A stretch of 64,000 bases of DNA from Kocuria sp. (GCA_030524035.1 JAUNHG010000003.1:186001-250000); one strand, 5' to 3'. Positions 34,787 to 44,787 are shown, counted from the stretch's first letter. Program-made: numbers and translations. The notes: generated from the sequence alone by a model not told the origin.

Positions 34787-35140
34787 CTACGTCGAGACCG
34801 TCGGTTCGGCGATGGCGCGCGCCCGAGAGTTACGCTCGGTGTGCTCGTGCCACCGCACGCGGGCGAGCAGGATCAGGCTGACGGGGCCGATCCAGAGCAT
34901 CTTGAGCGCTGACCAGATCGCGATGAGCACGATGATGTTGAGCCAGCCCGGCCCGCCGTCTCGGATGATGACGGTTAGCAGGCTCGCGGTGTAGAGGTAT
35001 GGGATCGCGAGCAGCATTGCCGGGATGCCCCACTTGAGGCCGCGACGGGTGCGGACCTTGTCGAGCACGATATTGGTCGGCATCCATCGGCGCATGAAGG
35101 AGCGGATATGGATGCTGGCGAACCAGATGAGTCGGAACAT
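34787..35140 (-). CDS. Small membrane protein of integrative elements (unknown function)
   Basis: 117 residues from the ATG at 35140 (GGAGG 4 nt before; an ATG at 35155 is an alternative). It has a basic amphipathic beginning MFRLIWFASIHIRSFMRRWMP, then two hydrophobic segments (WGIPAMLLAIPYLYTASLLTVII and WLNIIVLIAIWSALKMLWIG) and a charged tail with RVRWHEHTERNSRAR. Similar actinobacterial proteins are sometimes labelled sulfate permease, but two or three short helices do not support a permease. It pairs with the small gene downstream. Confidence 0.65.
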   Translation of the reverse strand: MFRLIWFASIHIRSFMRRWMPTNIVLDKVRTRRGLKWGIPAMLLAIPYLYTASLLTVIIRDGGPGWLNIIVLIAIWSALKMLWIGPVSLILLARVRWHEHTERNSRARAIAEPTVST

Positions 35141-35346
35141 GATGCCTCCAAGCACGTAACTGTGGTGAGGCAGTACGTGTGGAGTGTCCCGAAGGACGGC
35201 CCGAAAGGGGCCTACATGGTGAGGGGTGAAGCTGCCTCTGTGCTTCTCACTCTACGCCGCACGTACGACACGCGGTAGCCCCGCGGGCCGTGCTTGGTCG
35301 CCGGCGGCGCACCTTGCCGGTGACCGTCCGGGAAGGTGCACAGATC

Positions 35347-36357
35347 ATGGGCAGGCTGGCAGAACAGGTAAGCGGCGAGCGGCAGGCGCGGATGATGCTG
35401 TCGATGATCGCCGAGCCCGACGACGCGATCACCGGCCGTATCCTGCACCGGGTTGGCGGGGTCGAGACGTTGCGGCTGCTCGAAGACGAGCAGGCTGCGG
35501 TGCCGGAGATGAACCGGGCTGACGCGATCGCCTGGCGCAACCGCGTCGCTCCAAGGATCGAGGACGGCATCCCCGCCCGTGTCGCGGACGCGGAACGAGC
35601 CGGCATGTCCACGCTCATCCCGACCGACGCGGACTGGCCGCACGCGTTCAACGACCTCGGCCCCCGTGCCCCGTACCTGCTGTGGATACGCGGGGCGACC
35701 TCGTTCCTTTCCGGCGCACTTGCTGATCGCGTCACGATCACCGGCGCCAGAGCCGCCAGCGAGTACGGCACGAATGTCGCCGCGCACCTCGCCGGCGACC
35801 TCGCCCAACAGGAGCGCACCATCGTCGCCGGCGGGGCCTATGGCATCGACGCCGCAGCCCACCGGGCGGCACTCGCCACCGGCGGGGGCACCATCGCGGT
35901 GCTGGCCGGCGGTGTCGATCGGCCCTACCCGCGCGGGAACGCGGACCTGCTGGATCGGATCGGGGATGTCGGGGCGCTGGTCAGCGAGGCTCCTCCTGGG
36001 GAGGCGCCGACGCGGTGGCGGTTCATGGCCCGCGCCCGTCTTCTCGGCACGCTCTCGGGAGTCACGGTGGTGCCGGAAGCGAGCTTCCGCTCGGGTTCCT
36101 TGCTCGTGCCGACCGAGGCGCACCGGCATAGCCGTGCTGTCGGTGCGGTGCCCGGCCCTGTCACGTCAGTGACCAGCGTGGGGCCGCACGAGCTCATCAA
36201 GCGCGGAGTCGCCCAGGTCGTCTCCGATACGGCAGATGTGACTGCGATGCTCGACTCGCTCGGCGATCCGGCGCGGCTCCTGAATCGGGAGACGCCGGGC
36301 CACCAGCTCGCCGCCCCGGCTTCCGGTCCGCCAGCACGGCCGGGGCCTCGCCTGTAG
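35347..36357 (+). CDS. DprA/Smf-like DNA-processing protein
   Basis: 336 residues from the ATG at 35347. The Rossmann-like core is clear: PYLLWIRGATSFL, VTITGARAASEYG (the GSR-type loop), VAHL-type helix, TIVAGGAYGIDAAAHRAAL, TIAVLAGGVDRPYPRGN, GALVSEAPPG and RARLLGTLSGVTVVPEA. DprA proteins load RecA on incoming single-stranded DNA; element-borne copies may help DNA establishment after transfer. The N-terminal region has a helix-hairpin-helix-like part. The C-terminal tail is Pro/Ala-rich with no winged-helix domain evident. It is separate from competence genes, so a role in natural transformation is not implied. Confidence 0.88.
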   Translation: MGRLAEQVSGERQARMMLSMIAEPDDAITGRILHRVGGVETLRLLEDEQAAVPEMNRADAIAWRNRVAPRIEDGIPARVADAERAGMSTLIPTDADWPHAFNDLGPRAPYLLWIRGATSFLSGALADRVTITGARAASEYGTNVAAHLAGDLAQQERTIVAGGAYGIDAAAHRAALATGGGTIAVLAGGVDRPYPRGNADLLDRIGDVGALVSEAPPGEAPTRWRFMARARLLGTLSGVTVVPEASFRSGSLLVPTEAHRHSRAVGAVPGPVTSVTSVGPHELIKRGVAQVVSDTADVTAMLDSLGDPARLLNRETPGHQLAAPASGPPARPGPRL

Positions 36358-36379
36358 TCCGCCTCACGAAGCAGGCGGA
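36358..36379 (+). terminator. Short hairpin directly after the dprA-like stop
   Basis: TCCGCCT (36358-36364) and AGGCGGA (36373-36379) form a 7-bp stem with an 8-nt loop immediately after the TAG. No T-tract; a modest terminator candidate. Confidence 0.4.
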
Positions 36380-36483
36380 GAGCTCACCACACTCATCAAG
36401 GAGAGGTACTCGGCCCATGAGCTGAGGGAGAGCGCACTCCAGCGTTTTTCATCTGACGCATTGGCGGCATGTTTCTGGGTGTT

Positions 36484-38106
36484 TCAGTTCGCAGCGAGAG
36501 CGTCGAGAGGGGCTACGGCCGCGTGGAACCGGTTGCCGACGAGTAGAACGACAATTTTCTTTCTAGCTCTGGAAAACACCACGTAGAGAAGTCGACTTGT
36601 CGTGGGAAACGGTTCCGACTCATAGCCCATGAAGTCTCCCTCCCGCAGTACGACGACGGTTGCGTCGGCCTCACGTCCCTTAGTCTGGTAGAGGTTCATC
36701 AGCTGGACCTCGCGCGGATTGAGCACCGAATCCGTGAGAGCCGCATAGCTCGCTTCACGAGCTTCCGCGCAGATCGCTGCAACCATCTGACGGTCATCGC
36801 GGGCGCTGCTCGTTCGTATGGCTCGTGCATGCATTACCGAGAGCAAGGTCGCCGCTTGTTGCCAGGCACCGGACTTCTGCGGTAGCCCGAGCGCATCATG
36901 CGCAGTAGCGGCTACCTCGATTGCCTCCCCAGCGGACGCGACATTGGAAAGACGCTCTCGAAGGGCGCTCAAGCGATCTTGCAAGGTCGTAGGACCTGAA
37001 CCGTTTATCACCTGGTGCGCGATGGGAGGCGCCTGCCGTCCACGTTGCGCGCTCGTCAGGAACACGGCTACCGCTTCGAGAACGTTCTCCCAGGCGACAT
37101 CTCCGGTATGGAATTGCACCATCGCGGTCTGGGCATCGAGGGCGGCGGCGAGTGCGTCGCTGAGACCAGCGACTTCATGCTCGATGCCGTCGGCTTCAAG
37201 CGCGTCTGAGAGAGCCGCGAGCATATCGTTGTGGTGCGTGAACACTGCCACGCCCATCTCTTCGGAGGTTAGGTCGCTAACGATCCGTGAGACTTGGCTG
37301 GTCTCGTCGGAGAGAGGTATCCCGTTTCGGATTACCAGCCTCTCGTCTTGGATTGCGTTTGTGATGGCTTCTGAGTCGAACAGGCGCTGGCGAATGGCGT
37401 TGGCGACGGCCGGGATGATCCCAGAGGGATCTCGGAAGGAGGTTTCTGGAAGCACGATGGTGTTATCTGCCCCTGCGGCCGAGCAGGCTTCGTGGATGCG
37501 CTCCACTCTGACGCCATCTTCGGCAAGGAATGTATAGATGCACTGATTCGGGTCACCGAGCAGTATCAACCTACTGTCTCGTGCTATTAGCTGAAGGAGA
37601 TCTTGCTGCGCGTCGCCTGTGTCCTGAAACTCGTCAACGATCACGAGCCCCCATCGTGTGCGCAGGTGCTCTGCGACGGCGGGTGCGGCCTCAGCGATCT
37701 CAAGCGCGAGTGGGATGAGTTTGCTATATCCGATCTCGTGCTGAGCCACTCCGAGCTTCTCGCGAGCGGGACTGACGAGAACGGCGTCGCCGTGTCCGAC
37801 GAGACTCCCGAATCTCCGAACTACGGAGAACGCAAGCGAGTGGAACGTCATGATGTCCACCTGGGGTCCGCGTCGGCCGAGAATTTCTCCTGCGCGCGAG
37901 GCTATGCGCGCCACTGAGGAGCGCGAGAATGAGAGGAACAGGACTCGGTCGTGGGGTTTGCTGTCCGCTACCCGTTCGAGATGAGCATGCGCTGCGGCGA
38001 GCGCGCTCGTCGTCTTTCCGACTCCCGCACCGCCGAGCACGACACTGAGCTCGGCCTGCGTCGAGACGACTTGCTCCTGTTCCGGGTTTCTTGGGGCGAC
38101 GGTCAT
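36484..38106 (-). CDS. gajB: GajB-like UvrD/PcrA-family helicase (Gabija component)
   Basis: 540 residues of a superfamily 1A helicase: Q-motif RNPEQEQVV, Walker A GGAGVGKTT (25-33), motif Ib TFHSLAFSVV, Walker B VIVDEFQDTGDAQ, motif III LLGDPNQCIY, then MNLYQTKGREAD and motif VI RLLYVVFSRARKKIVVLLVG. The start overlaps the upstream gajA-like stop by 4 nt (38103-38106). GajB is about 500 residues; together with a GajA ATPase/TOPRIM protein it makes the Gabija anti-phage system. Start ATG 38106 is supported by this coupling. It is shorter than housekeeping UvrD or PcrA, as expected. Confidence 0.82.
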   Translation of the reverse strand: MTVAPRNPEQEQVVSTQAELSVVLGGAGVGKTTSALAAAHAHLERVADSKPHDRVLFLSFSRSSVARIASRAGEILGRRGPQVDIMTFHSLAFSVVRRFGSLVGHGDAVLVSPAREKLGVAQHEIGYSKLIPLALEIAEAAPAVAEHLRTRWGLVIVDEFQDTGDAQQDLLQLIARDSRLILLGDPNQCIYTFLAEDGVRVERIHEACSAAGADNTIVLPETSFRDPSGIIPAVANAIRQRLFDSEAITNAIQDERLVIRNGIPLSDETSQVSRIVSDLTSEEMGVAVFTHHNDMLAALSDALEADGIEHEVAGLSDALAAALDAQTAMVQFHTGDVAWENVLEAVAVFLTSAQRGRQAPPIAHQVINGSGPTTLQDRLSALRERLSNVASAGEAIEVAATAHDALGLPQKSGAWQQAATLLSVMHARAIRTSSARDDRQMVAAICAEAREASYAALTDSVLNPREVQLMNLYQTKGREADATVVVLREGDFMGYESEPFPTTSRLLYVVFSRARKKIVVLLVGNRFHAAVAPLDALAAN

Positions 38107-39824
38107 GACACATCTGGGATGTCGATGCGGCCGCGTGTATCGCTACAGATTGCTTCGATGACAGATCGCGCTATTGGTGGCTGTCGCGTCAGCGCGTGCG
38201 CCCAGACCGCCCCCAATCCCTGCTTCTTGATCACTTTCGTCGTGAGGAGGTGATCCGCGATGTCATCGTCACCGAGACTGGATGGCAGGGCGGGCATGCC
38301 GAAGTCTTCTAGGGTCTCGACCGTCTCTCGAAGCCGCTCTCCGGGTACGCCGCGGATAAGCGCGGCCTCCACGGCGGTGCGTGTGGGAAGCACGACGAGT
38401 TGTTCGACCATTCCTGCAAGGATTCCGACTGCTGGGTCTTCTTGTCCTGGTTTATCGTTGTCGACGATCGCTCGGACGTGGAATCCGAGCTTGAGGGAAA
38501 TCTCGGCGATGGCAGGGAGTCGCGTGGCGCCTCCATCCGACCCTGGCGGAGCGACGAGGCGGATGCCGTTAGCGGGCAGGCTGTGGTGCGGTTCATTCGT
38601 CTTTAGGAAAAGCCGCGAGGCAAGCGCGCCGTACCCTTCAACGTCGAGCGGTCCTTCTAGGAGGACAACGGTTCTCGCGCTCAGCGCCGCGAGAAGTTGC
38701 TCAAGGACCAGTCTCCGATTGACACGGCCGGCCTTGTCCGTAACCGCCGGGAGCTGATGCTGTCGTCTTTCGCCGTGGCTGACCGTAAGTCGGACGAGCT
38801 CGCCAGGGTCGAATGCTCGTACTACTTCGGGACGGCGCGTTGTGAGGATCGCTTGCCCTGCCGTTACATGGAGGAGCCGTGCCATGTGTTCGGAAGACGT
38901 CGCGTCGAGGCGGTCTCCGAAGTCATCACCGACGATGACGACACCAGATTGCGCATCTCGCGCGGCGGCGATGGCTTCAGCTGCCGAGAGTACGCTTTCG
39001 AGCGTAGAGCCCTGGGAACGGACTGGAAGAGCCCCGGCTGCCCCGATCGATATCGCTGGCTGAAGCGCTCTGAGGAGGGCAGACATGGAACCGTCATCGG
39101 CCAGGAAGCTTATGTCGGCGGAGTCTTGGATACCGAAGAGAGTCTGCGGACCAGAATCGATGACCTTATCGAGTGCGTCGGTGACCACGTCCGTCTCGGA
39201 GAACGACCCGGTAGCGGCATGGACAGCCGTGTCTAAATCGGTAAGGGCGCTGTCCAGTCCCGAAGGGTCAGTGTTCGCAAGGAGCGCTCTCAGAACCCCC
39301 TCTGCCCGTAGTTGGAGGGTCGGCGAGCTGTCGATGAACTGAACTGGCAGAGCTTCGCGCTCGATACGGCTTGCTCTCTTGAATACTCCGGCAGCGGGGT
39401 CACTCCGTGCCGGGTAATCAACCCAGTGCTCACCGGTGTCTGTATCGAGTTCATATCGTGCGCGGTAGCAAAGGCGTACGCCCAGAGCTGCGTTGCCTGC
39501 GTTGCGTGAAGTGGCGATCTCTCCGGTTTCTTGGTCGAATGTTTCCAAGTTTTCGCTGAGAAGGGTTTCGAGGTCATTTCCGAGGTCGAGCAGAGTTACC
39601 TCGACCTCTGTCAGGGACTCGTCATCGTCGTCAGCAGGTCGGTAGATATCGAGCGGGTTCACGCGGGAACGCGTGCTGCGGGGATCGAGGACGCGGCGTA
39701 GCGCCTCGACTGTGTCAGTGCGGCCGGCCTGCGGCTCACCTGCAAGCACCATGTTCTCTGGCACTACTAGTTCTGCATAGTGATAGCCGCGGAAGCGTTC
39801 GATACGGATGCGCGCGACCCTCAT
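38103..39824 (-). CDS. gajA: GajA-like OLD-family ATPase/TOPRIM nuclease (Gabija component)
   Basis: 573 residues from the ATG at 39824 (AAGGAG 7 nt upstream). An N-terminal ABC-type ATPase begins RVARIRIERFRGYHY with the Walker A-like GEPQAGRTD (29-37), where the usual Lys is Arg; LHVTAGQAILTTRRPEV follows later. The C-terminal TOPRIM has Glu390 (VVLLEGPLDVEGYGAL) and Asp455-x-Asp457 (AIVDNDKPGQ), the metal-binding residues of OLD nucleases. Length, domain order and the coupled GajB helicase gene agree with Gabija, in which GajA is a sequence-preferring DNA nickase kept inactive by nucleotides until phage depletes them. The Arg in Walker A could alter ATP use. Confidence 0.82.
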   Translation of the reverse strand: MRVARIRIERFRGYHYAELVVPENMVLAGEPQAGRTDTVEALRRVLDPRSTRSRVNPLDIYRPADDDDESLTEVEVTLLDLGNDLETLLSENLETFDQETGEIATSRNAGNAALGVRLCYRARYELDTDTGEHWVDYPARSDPAAGVFKRASRIEREALPVQFIDSSPTLQLRAEGVLRALLANTDPSGLDSALTDLDTAVHAATGSFSETDVVTDALDKVIDSGPQTLFGIQDSADISFLADDGSMSALLRALQPAISIGAAGALPVRSQGSTLESVLSAAEAIAAARDAQSGVVIVGDDFGDRLDATSSEHMARLLHVTAGQAILTTRRPEVVRAFDPGELVRLTVSHGERRQHQLPAVTDKAGRVNRRLVLEQLLAALSARTVVLLEGPLDVEGYGALASRLFLKTNEPHHSLPANGIRLVAPPGSDGGATRLPAIAEISLKLGFHVRAIVDNDKPGQEDPAVGILAGMVEQLVVLPTRTAVEAALIRGVPGERLRETVETLEDFGMPALPSSLGDDDIADHLLTTKVIKKQGLGAVWAHALTRQPPIARSVIEAICSDTRGRIDIPDVS

Positions 39825-40145
39825 TGGCTTACTCCTTGCATGCTCCACGACGCACGCTGGCTGTTGGGCTTACAGCGGGACGATGAGCGTGAGTCGGTGG
39901 ACCGTCTATTGTTCGGGGTCGGCGACCCCAGTACCCATCCTCCCATGAGTAGCGGACAGGACGAGCCGACGCAGCGTGACGAACCCTTGGCGCGTATGGC
40001 GAGAGGACCGCAACATGTGGTCCGCCGGGTACGCCGACGTGTCGGCGACGTTGCCCGCGACCTCACGGCCCCCTTCGCATGCTCGGCCCGATCTCAGTGC
40101 CGAGTCGTCTCGGACCCGACGCCCCACAGCCTCTAGGCTCGCACT

Positions 40146-41123
40146 ATGGATCTCTTCGAATCAGCCCGGCTGCGCATCGCGCGCGCAGATCCGTGCGCGA
40201 GAGATGTCTGAAGCCTGGAACGACTATCTTGCGCCCCACCCGTTCGAGTTCCTCTTGCTCCGCACTTCCCCTACGCAGTATCTGGTTCGCCTTGAGCAGA
40301 TCGAACCGGTGCCGCTTGAACTTCCCGCATTGTTCGGAGAATGGCTCTACAACTTACGTTCGGCTCTTGATCACGTTGTGTGGGCTTCAGCGGCACATGC
40401 GTCGGGATCGATCCCTCCGGCGGGCGAAGATGGTCTTCAGTACCCAATCTACGACACGGAGAAAGCGTGGAAACGCAATCTCTGGCGGCTCCGACCACTT
40501 CCGGAGCACCAGGTGGAGATGCTGCACACGATGCAGCCGTTCAACTCCGACCTGGATGCAAACTTTCTTGGGTGGATCAATCGGCTCGCGCGGATTGACC
40601 GCCATCGGCGTCTAGCGATGTGGACTGCCAGAGTCGCCGAAGCAGAGCCTGTCTTTCAAATCCCGAGTGGCGTCGCCCCGGCTTTGGAGTGGGGCCAGTG
40701 GGTGTTCCAGGAGGACGCTGCGATCTTGCTCGGGTGACGTTTCCCGACGCTGATTCCGCAGATGAGGTCTCGTATAATCCTCGCGTTGGTATCGACCCAG
40801 AAATTGCCGAGTGGGGCGCATCTGACTTCTGGAAGAGCATCCGCTTCTCGGAGCGCGTGAAGATGCTGATGGTCTTCGTCAACGCCGAGATCGATATCTA
40901 CGACTACGATTGCACAGGAGCTCCTGCCGCCCGTAGCACTGTAACGAGCACCTTCGCTGACGAATCAGATCGCCGCAGAGAAGCGGGGCTTTTTCCAGCG
41001 ATGGCGGCCCCCGAACCTGAGCCGCCGTCGTGGACAAGCGCAAGCAGCCCTCGGACCTCAAGTGTTGACCGTTTCATGGGACGCGATTTTCCAGCTCACG
41101 GCAACGGAACCGCCCGTTCCTGA
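40146..41123 (+). pseudogene. Frameshifted hypothetical protein with an R-x4-H (HEPN-like) motif
   Basis: Three overlapping frames read as one protein. It starts at the ATG 40146 (MDLFESARLRIARA), then homology-like text continues in the +1 frame (RAREMSEAWNDYLAPHPFEF from 40190 on), and near 40725 it returns to the first frame (ARVTFPDADSADEVSYNP to the acidic end). The middle frame holds NLRSALDHVVW, the R-x4-H arrangement of HEPN RNases, and PLELPALFGEWLYNLR. Two indels therefore split it; an intact short protein could start at 40204 but would lack the ends. It lies next to Gabija and may be a lost defence or toxin gene. Its true 3' end is uncertain. Sequencing errors cannot be ruled out. 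Confidence 0.55.
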
Positions 41124-41160
41124 AACTCCGCGTAGATGCAAGGTTCGCATGCCGCCGCTA

Positions 41161-44100
41161 CTACAGCGTCGGCCCGAGACGCTGCGACTCACTGCGTCGG
41201 GCGCGTTCCTGCTCGGGCTGCTCGGCTTCGGCGAGCTTCTGCGCCCGGTTGAAAGCAGCGTGCGCGCGGGCGCGGTCGATCTTCTGCGCCGAGCCTTGCG
41301 GTGCCGGCCCGAGCGGAGTGTCGTCGCTGATCTGGTAGCGATCGCGGTAGGCCGCGATGGTCCGGGCATCACGCCGCCAGCGTGCCTGCTCCCGGTCACC
41401 GGACGGCGGGTCGCCGAGCGGCTGGGTCCAGGGCTCGCCGGTCTGGCGGGCGGTGTCGAGGATCGCGTCGGCGCGGGTCTCGATCAGCTCGCGGCGCTCG
41501 GTCAGCGCTTCGCGCATGTCTGCGGCGATCGGGCCTTGCGCGTGCGGGATGAGGCCGGCGATCAGCCGCGGGGTCTTTCTCGTGCGCCCCGATCCGGCTG
41601 GCTGGGTGGTGGCGCGGGCGAGGCGGTAGTGCATGACCTTGGCGATGTCGTCGGCGTCATCGAACCCGCGAGCGGCCACCAGGCGCGGGAACAGCGCGCC
41701 GACGTCGTGGTGGTTGGCCTCGGCGCGTCGCAGCTCGGCGGTCAGCGCTCCGAACGCGACCGACCCGATCGCGGCGTCGGCCTGCTCCTCGGTCAGGCCC
41801 GATTCGCGGATGAGGGCGGCCCAGCGGTCGTGTTGGGCGGCTGCGGCGATGGTCTCGTACTCGGCGGCGAGCTGGGCGATCGAGCCCCAATGGTCCTGCT
41901 CGGCGGTGATCGTCTCGTGCGCGGAGACCTCGGCCCCCGAATGCTGCAGCACCCCGAACAACACGCTCCGCCCGGTGGCTTCCTCGTTGTCCGAGGGGTG
42001 TGGTGCGGCGTGGTCGTCGGGTCGGTCGAGGACGACGTAGGCGCGATTAGATTCCTTGCCGCGGGTCATTGCGACATAGAAGTTCTCACGTGTCGAGGAC
42101 GGCTCGATCAGAACGTGGGCGGTGTCGACGGTGATGCCCTGCGCCCGGTGCGCGGTGACCGCGTATCCCAGATCGACGTGCTCGGCCACGTAGTCGGCCG
42201 GCAGCACGATCGACCCGGTGCGGCGTCCGGGCTTGCGGATCGTGATCGACCCGTCATCGCGCACGTCGGTGATCTGCCACCGTTCGCCGTTGCGCACCCA
42301 GCCCCGGCCTGTGCCGGTGCGCAGGCGCCGGTCGTTGCGGCGGGTGATGATCGTGTCCCCGACCCCTGCGGACGTGCCTTCGGTCAGCGCGACCTCTCTG
42401 GTGGGGCGGATCGTGCCGTCCAGGATCAGGTCGGCGCGGGCGCGGGCGTTCAGTGCGGTTACGTCTTCGCGGGTCTCGGCGATCAGTACCGAGGCTCGTC
42501 CGGCGTCGCGGTCGGCACGCCAGGCGGTGTAGGCGGCGTCGATCATGTCCTCGGCATCACCGTCGCTGACGCGGCCGTGACCTGCGTAGGTGTCGATCAC
42601 GCGGGTGCGGCCGTGGCGCAGATCGAGGGAGGCGGTCTTCTCCCACTCGTGGACGAAGCGGTGCACGTCCACGAGCTCGGGGGCGTCGTCGCGGTCGGCC
42701 ACGAGCATCCCGAAGCTCCCGCCCGCGTCAACGGATTGGAGCTGCCCGTAGTCGCCGACCAGCAGCACCTTCGCGCCCGCTTCGGCTGCGAGGGCGGTGA
42801 TGCGATCCAGCGACAGGGTGCCGGCAAGGGAAGCCTCGTCGATGATGACGAGCTGCCCGGCCTGGAACGTTTCCCCGTGGAGGAGATGGTTCTGCCACCA
42901 CTTCGCCGTGTTCTCTGTCGCGATTCCGAGATCCTCGCCGAGGACCTCCGCGGCCACGGCAGAGGGAGCCAGGCCGACCACGGACCCGTGGCCGTGCTGC
43001 TTCTCCCATGCCCGACGCAATGCCGACATGGCGGTGGTCTTCCCGGCACCGGCCGGGCCGACCAGCACGTCGAGGACCCGGCCGGAGACTGCGATCTGGG
43101 TGAGCGCTGCGGCCTGGTCATCGCCGAGCAGGCGTCCTTCTCGGTCGGGCTTCGCGGTGATCTTCTCGACCGTCTCGACTTCGACCATCGGGCCGGTCAG
43201 GGTGCGGGAGCGTTCCAGGAGACGGTCTTCGGCATCCAGCAGCACCGTGGAGGAGAACACGGTCGAGTGGCGGGGCCGGAACACGCTGGTGCCGTCTGGG
43301 CGGCGGAACGCAGCCGGGCTGGTGGCGAGTTCGGGCGGGGTCAGCCGCAGCGAGGCTTGCTCGGCGGCATCGGCGATCATCCCCACGATCGCTTCCCGAT
43401 CACTGGCGGTCGCGAATCGCCATGCCATTGACTGCCGGCTTGCCTCGGAGTGCAGGTTCCATCGCCGCCAGGTTGAGCGTTTCTCGCCGACGACCTCGAC
43501 CACGGCCTGCCCGATCTCGGAGATCACCTCCAACGGCACATCATCAGCCCGCAACGGCCGCACCTGCTGCGCCTCCGCGAGGACATTGCCGGCCCAGCCG
43601 GTCGCGTCCTCATCCAGCAGACGGCCGGCCCGTTCGCGCCAGCCGGCGGTCAGGTCGGCCAGGGAGTGGACCTGCTTCTCGGACCGGGTGGCGAGGGTGG
43701 CCTGGGCACGCAGGCGCACGATCGTCCGCGCCGAGGGCCGGCGGCCGTGCTCGGCCGTGTAGGCGGCGATGAGCCGGTCGGTCTCGGCGTCGATATCGCG
43801 GGCGCGGGAGGAGAACTCCTCGATCAGTTCCTCGCTGACTCCGGTGATCTCCCACGCCGGATTGCGGTCCCGGCCCCGATCCCGCGCCTCCCACTCCACG
43901 CCGAGCGTGCCGGTGAGGCGGTCGGCCAGTACCGCGTTGTAATGCTCCGAGAGCGCGACGACCGCCGCGTGCATCGGGCGGCCGTCCAGCGACCGCCAGC
44001 GTCCGTCCAACGCGGTCTGGACCTTGTTGGAGATCACGACGTGGGTGTGCAACTGGGGGTCCCCGGAGCGGCTGTCGTAGTGATCGAAGGCCGTGGCGAT

Positions 44101-44721
44101 CAGCCCGGTCACGTCGACCTGTGCGACCGCGCCATCGGCGGCGGTGTAGCCGGTGCGGGTCGCGGCGATCTCGCGCTCCATGAAGTCCACGACCTCGGCG
44201 ATCGCGTCGTGATGCGACTGGGCGATCAGGGCCTGCGTGCCGGCGTCGGCCACTCCCCACAACACCGAGACGGACTTCGGCACCGAGAACGTGTAGTCGA
44301 ACCCCGCGACCGCACGGCGGTTGCCCCGCTCGATCTCCTCGGCCTCGATCTGGCCGATCTGCTCGGCACGCTCACCCATCCCCAGGCCGGGGTCGAGGTC
44401 GGCGACGCGCTTCTCGATCCGGTCCGCGACCGAGACGTACCTTGGGAAGGCCCGCCCGAGCGGGTCGCCGCTGACGGGGTCGCGGCCCATCCCGATCAGC
44501 AACTGCAACTGCGACTCCGAGACCTCATCACCGAGGACGATCTGCCCGTCGCCGAAACCGTGCAGAGCCGACCCCATCCAAGTGCCCGGTGGTGTTCCCT
44601 CCTCCGTGTAATACCTCGTCAGCGGGGTCGAGAGGGAGCGGTCGCCATCGGCGGCAGCGATCGTGCGCAGCAGGTACTTGTACCCGTCGCCCGCGCTCAT
44701 CACCCGCATCGAGACCGTCAT
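41161..44721 (-). CDS. MobF relaxase-helicase (TrwC/TraA type)
   Basis: 1186 residues. The relaxase domain begins MTVSMRVMSAGDGYKYLL and contains FDYTFSVPKSVSVLW and the three-His metal site DPQLHTHVVISNK (around residues 222-228, with the nicking Tyr expected near the N-terminus). A superfamily 1 helicase follows with Walker A VGPAGAGKTTAMSAL (around 553-565), LVIIDEASLAGT, VLLVGDYGQL and a late motif YAVTAHRAQGITVD; the C-terminus is helical and charged. Such proteins nick at oriT and pilot the strand during conjugation. Its gene faces left, behind the accessory gene at 44788. The opposite strand has long open frames only because of the high GC. Confidence 0.93.
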   Translation of the reverse strand: MTVSMRVMSAGDGYKYLLRTIAAADGDRSLSTPLTRYYTEEGTPPGTWMGSALHGFGDGQIVLGDEVSESQLQLLIGMGRDPVSGDPLGRAFPRYVSVADRIEKRVADLDPGLGMGERAEQIGQIEAEEIERGNRRAVAGFDYTFSVPKSVSVLWGVADAGTQALIAQSHHDAIAEVVDFMEREIAATRTGYTAADGAVAQVDVTGLIATAFDHYDSRSGDPQLHTHVVISNKVQTALDGRWRSLDGRPMHAAVVALSEHYNAVLADRLTGTLGVEWEARDRGRDRNPAWEITGVSEELIEEFSSRARDIDAETDRLIAAYTAEHGRRPSARTIVRLRAQATLATRSEKQVHSLADLTAGWRERAGRLLDEDATGWAGNVLAEAQQVRPLRADDVPLEVISEIGQAVVEVVGEKRSTWRRWNLHSEASRQSMAWRFATASDREAIVGMIADAAEQASLRLTPPELATSPAAFRRPDGTSVFRPRHSTVFSSTVLLDAEDRLLERSRTLTGPMVEVETVEKITAKPDREGRLLGDDQAAALTQIAVSGRVLDVLVGPAGAGKTTAMSALRRAWEKQHGHGSVVGLAPSAVAAEVLGEDLGIATENTAKWWQNHLLHGETFQAGQLVIIDEASLAGTLSLDRITALAAEAGAKVLLVGDYGQLQSVDAGGSFGMLVADRDDAPELVDVHRFVHEWEKTASLDLRHGRTRVIDTYAGHGRVSDGDAEDMIDAAYTAWRADRDAGRASVLIAETREDVTALNARARADLILDGTIRPTREVALTEGTSAGVGDTIITRRNDRRLRTGTGRGWVRNGERWQITDVRDDGSITIRKPGRRTGSIVLPADYVAEHVDLGYAVTAHRAQGITVDTAHVLIEPSSTRENFYVAMTRGKESNRAYVVLDRPDDHAAPHPSDNEEATGRSVLFGVLQHSGAEVSAHETITAEQDHWGSIAQLAAEYETIAAAAQHDRWAALIRESGLTEEQADAAIGSVAFGALTAELRRAEANHHDVGALFPRLVAARGFDDADDIAKVMHYRLARATTQPAGSGRTRKTPRLIAGLIPHAQGPIAADMREALTERRELIETRADAILDTARQTGEPWTQPLGDPPSGDREQARWRRDARTIAAYRDRYQISDDTPLGPAPQGSAQKIDRARAHAAFNRAQKLAEAEQPEQERARRSESQRLGPTL

Positions 44722-44787
44722 GCAGACCAGGTGGACAGACTCACCACGACCGCCGGCGTGAGCTCGAAAACTGGCAGCGACGATTCG

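Noticed and set aside
35347-36357. DprA as part of a natural competence system
   Set aside because: No other competence gene is present, and the gene lies on a transferred element.
41062-43431. Very long open frame on the plus strand opposite the relaxase
   Set aside because: It mirrors codon bias of the GC-rich relaxase gene on the other strand and shows no domain. The relaxase has clear catalytic motifs. The same applies to 43666-45426 (plus) and 33073-34380 (minus).
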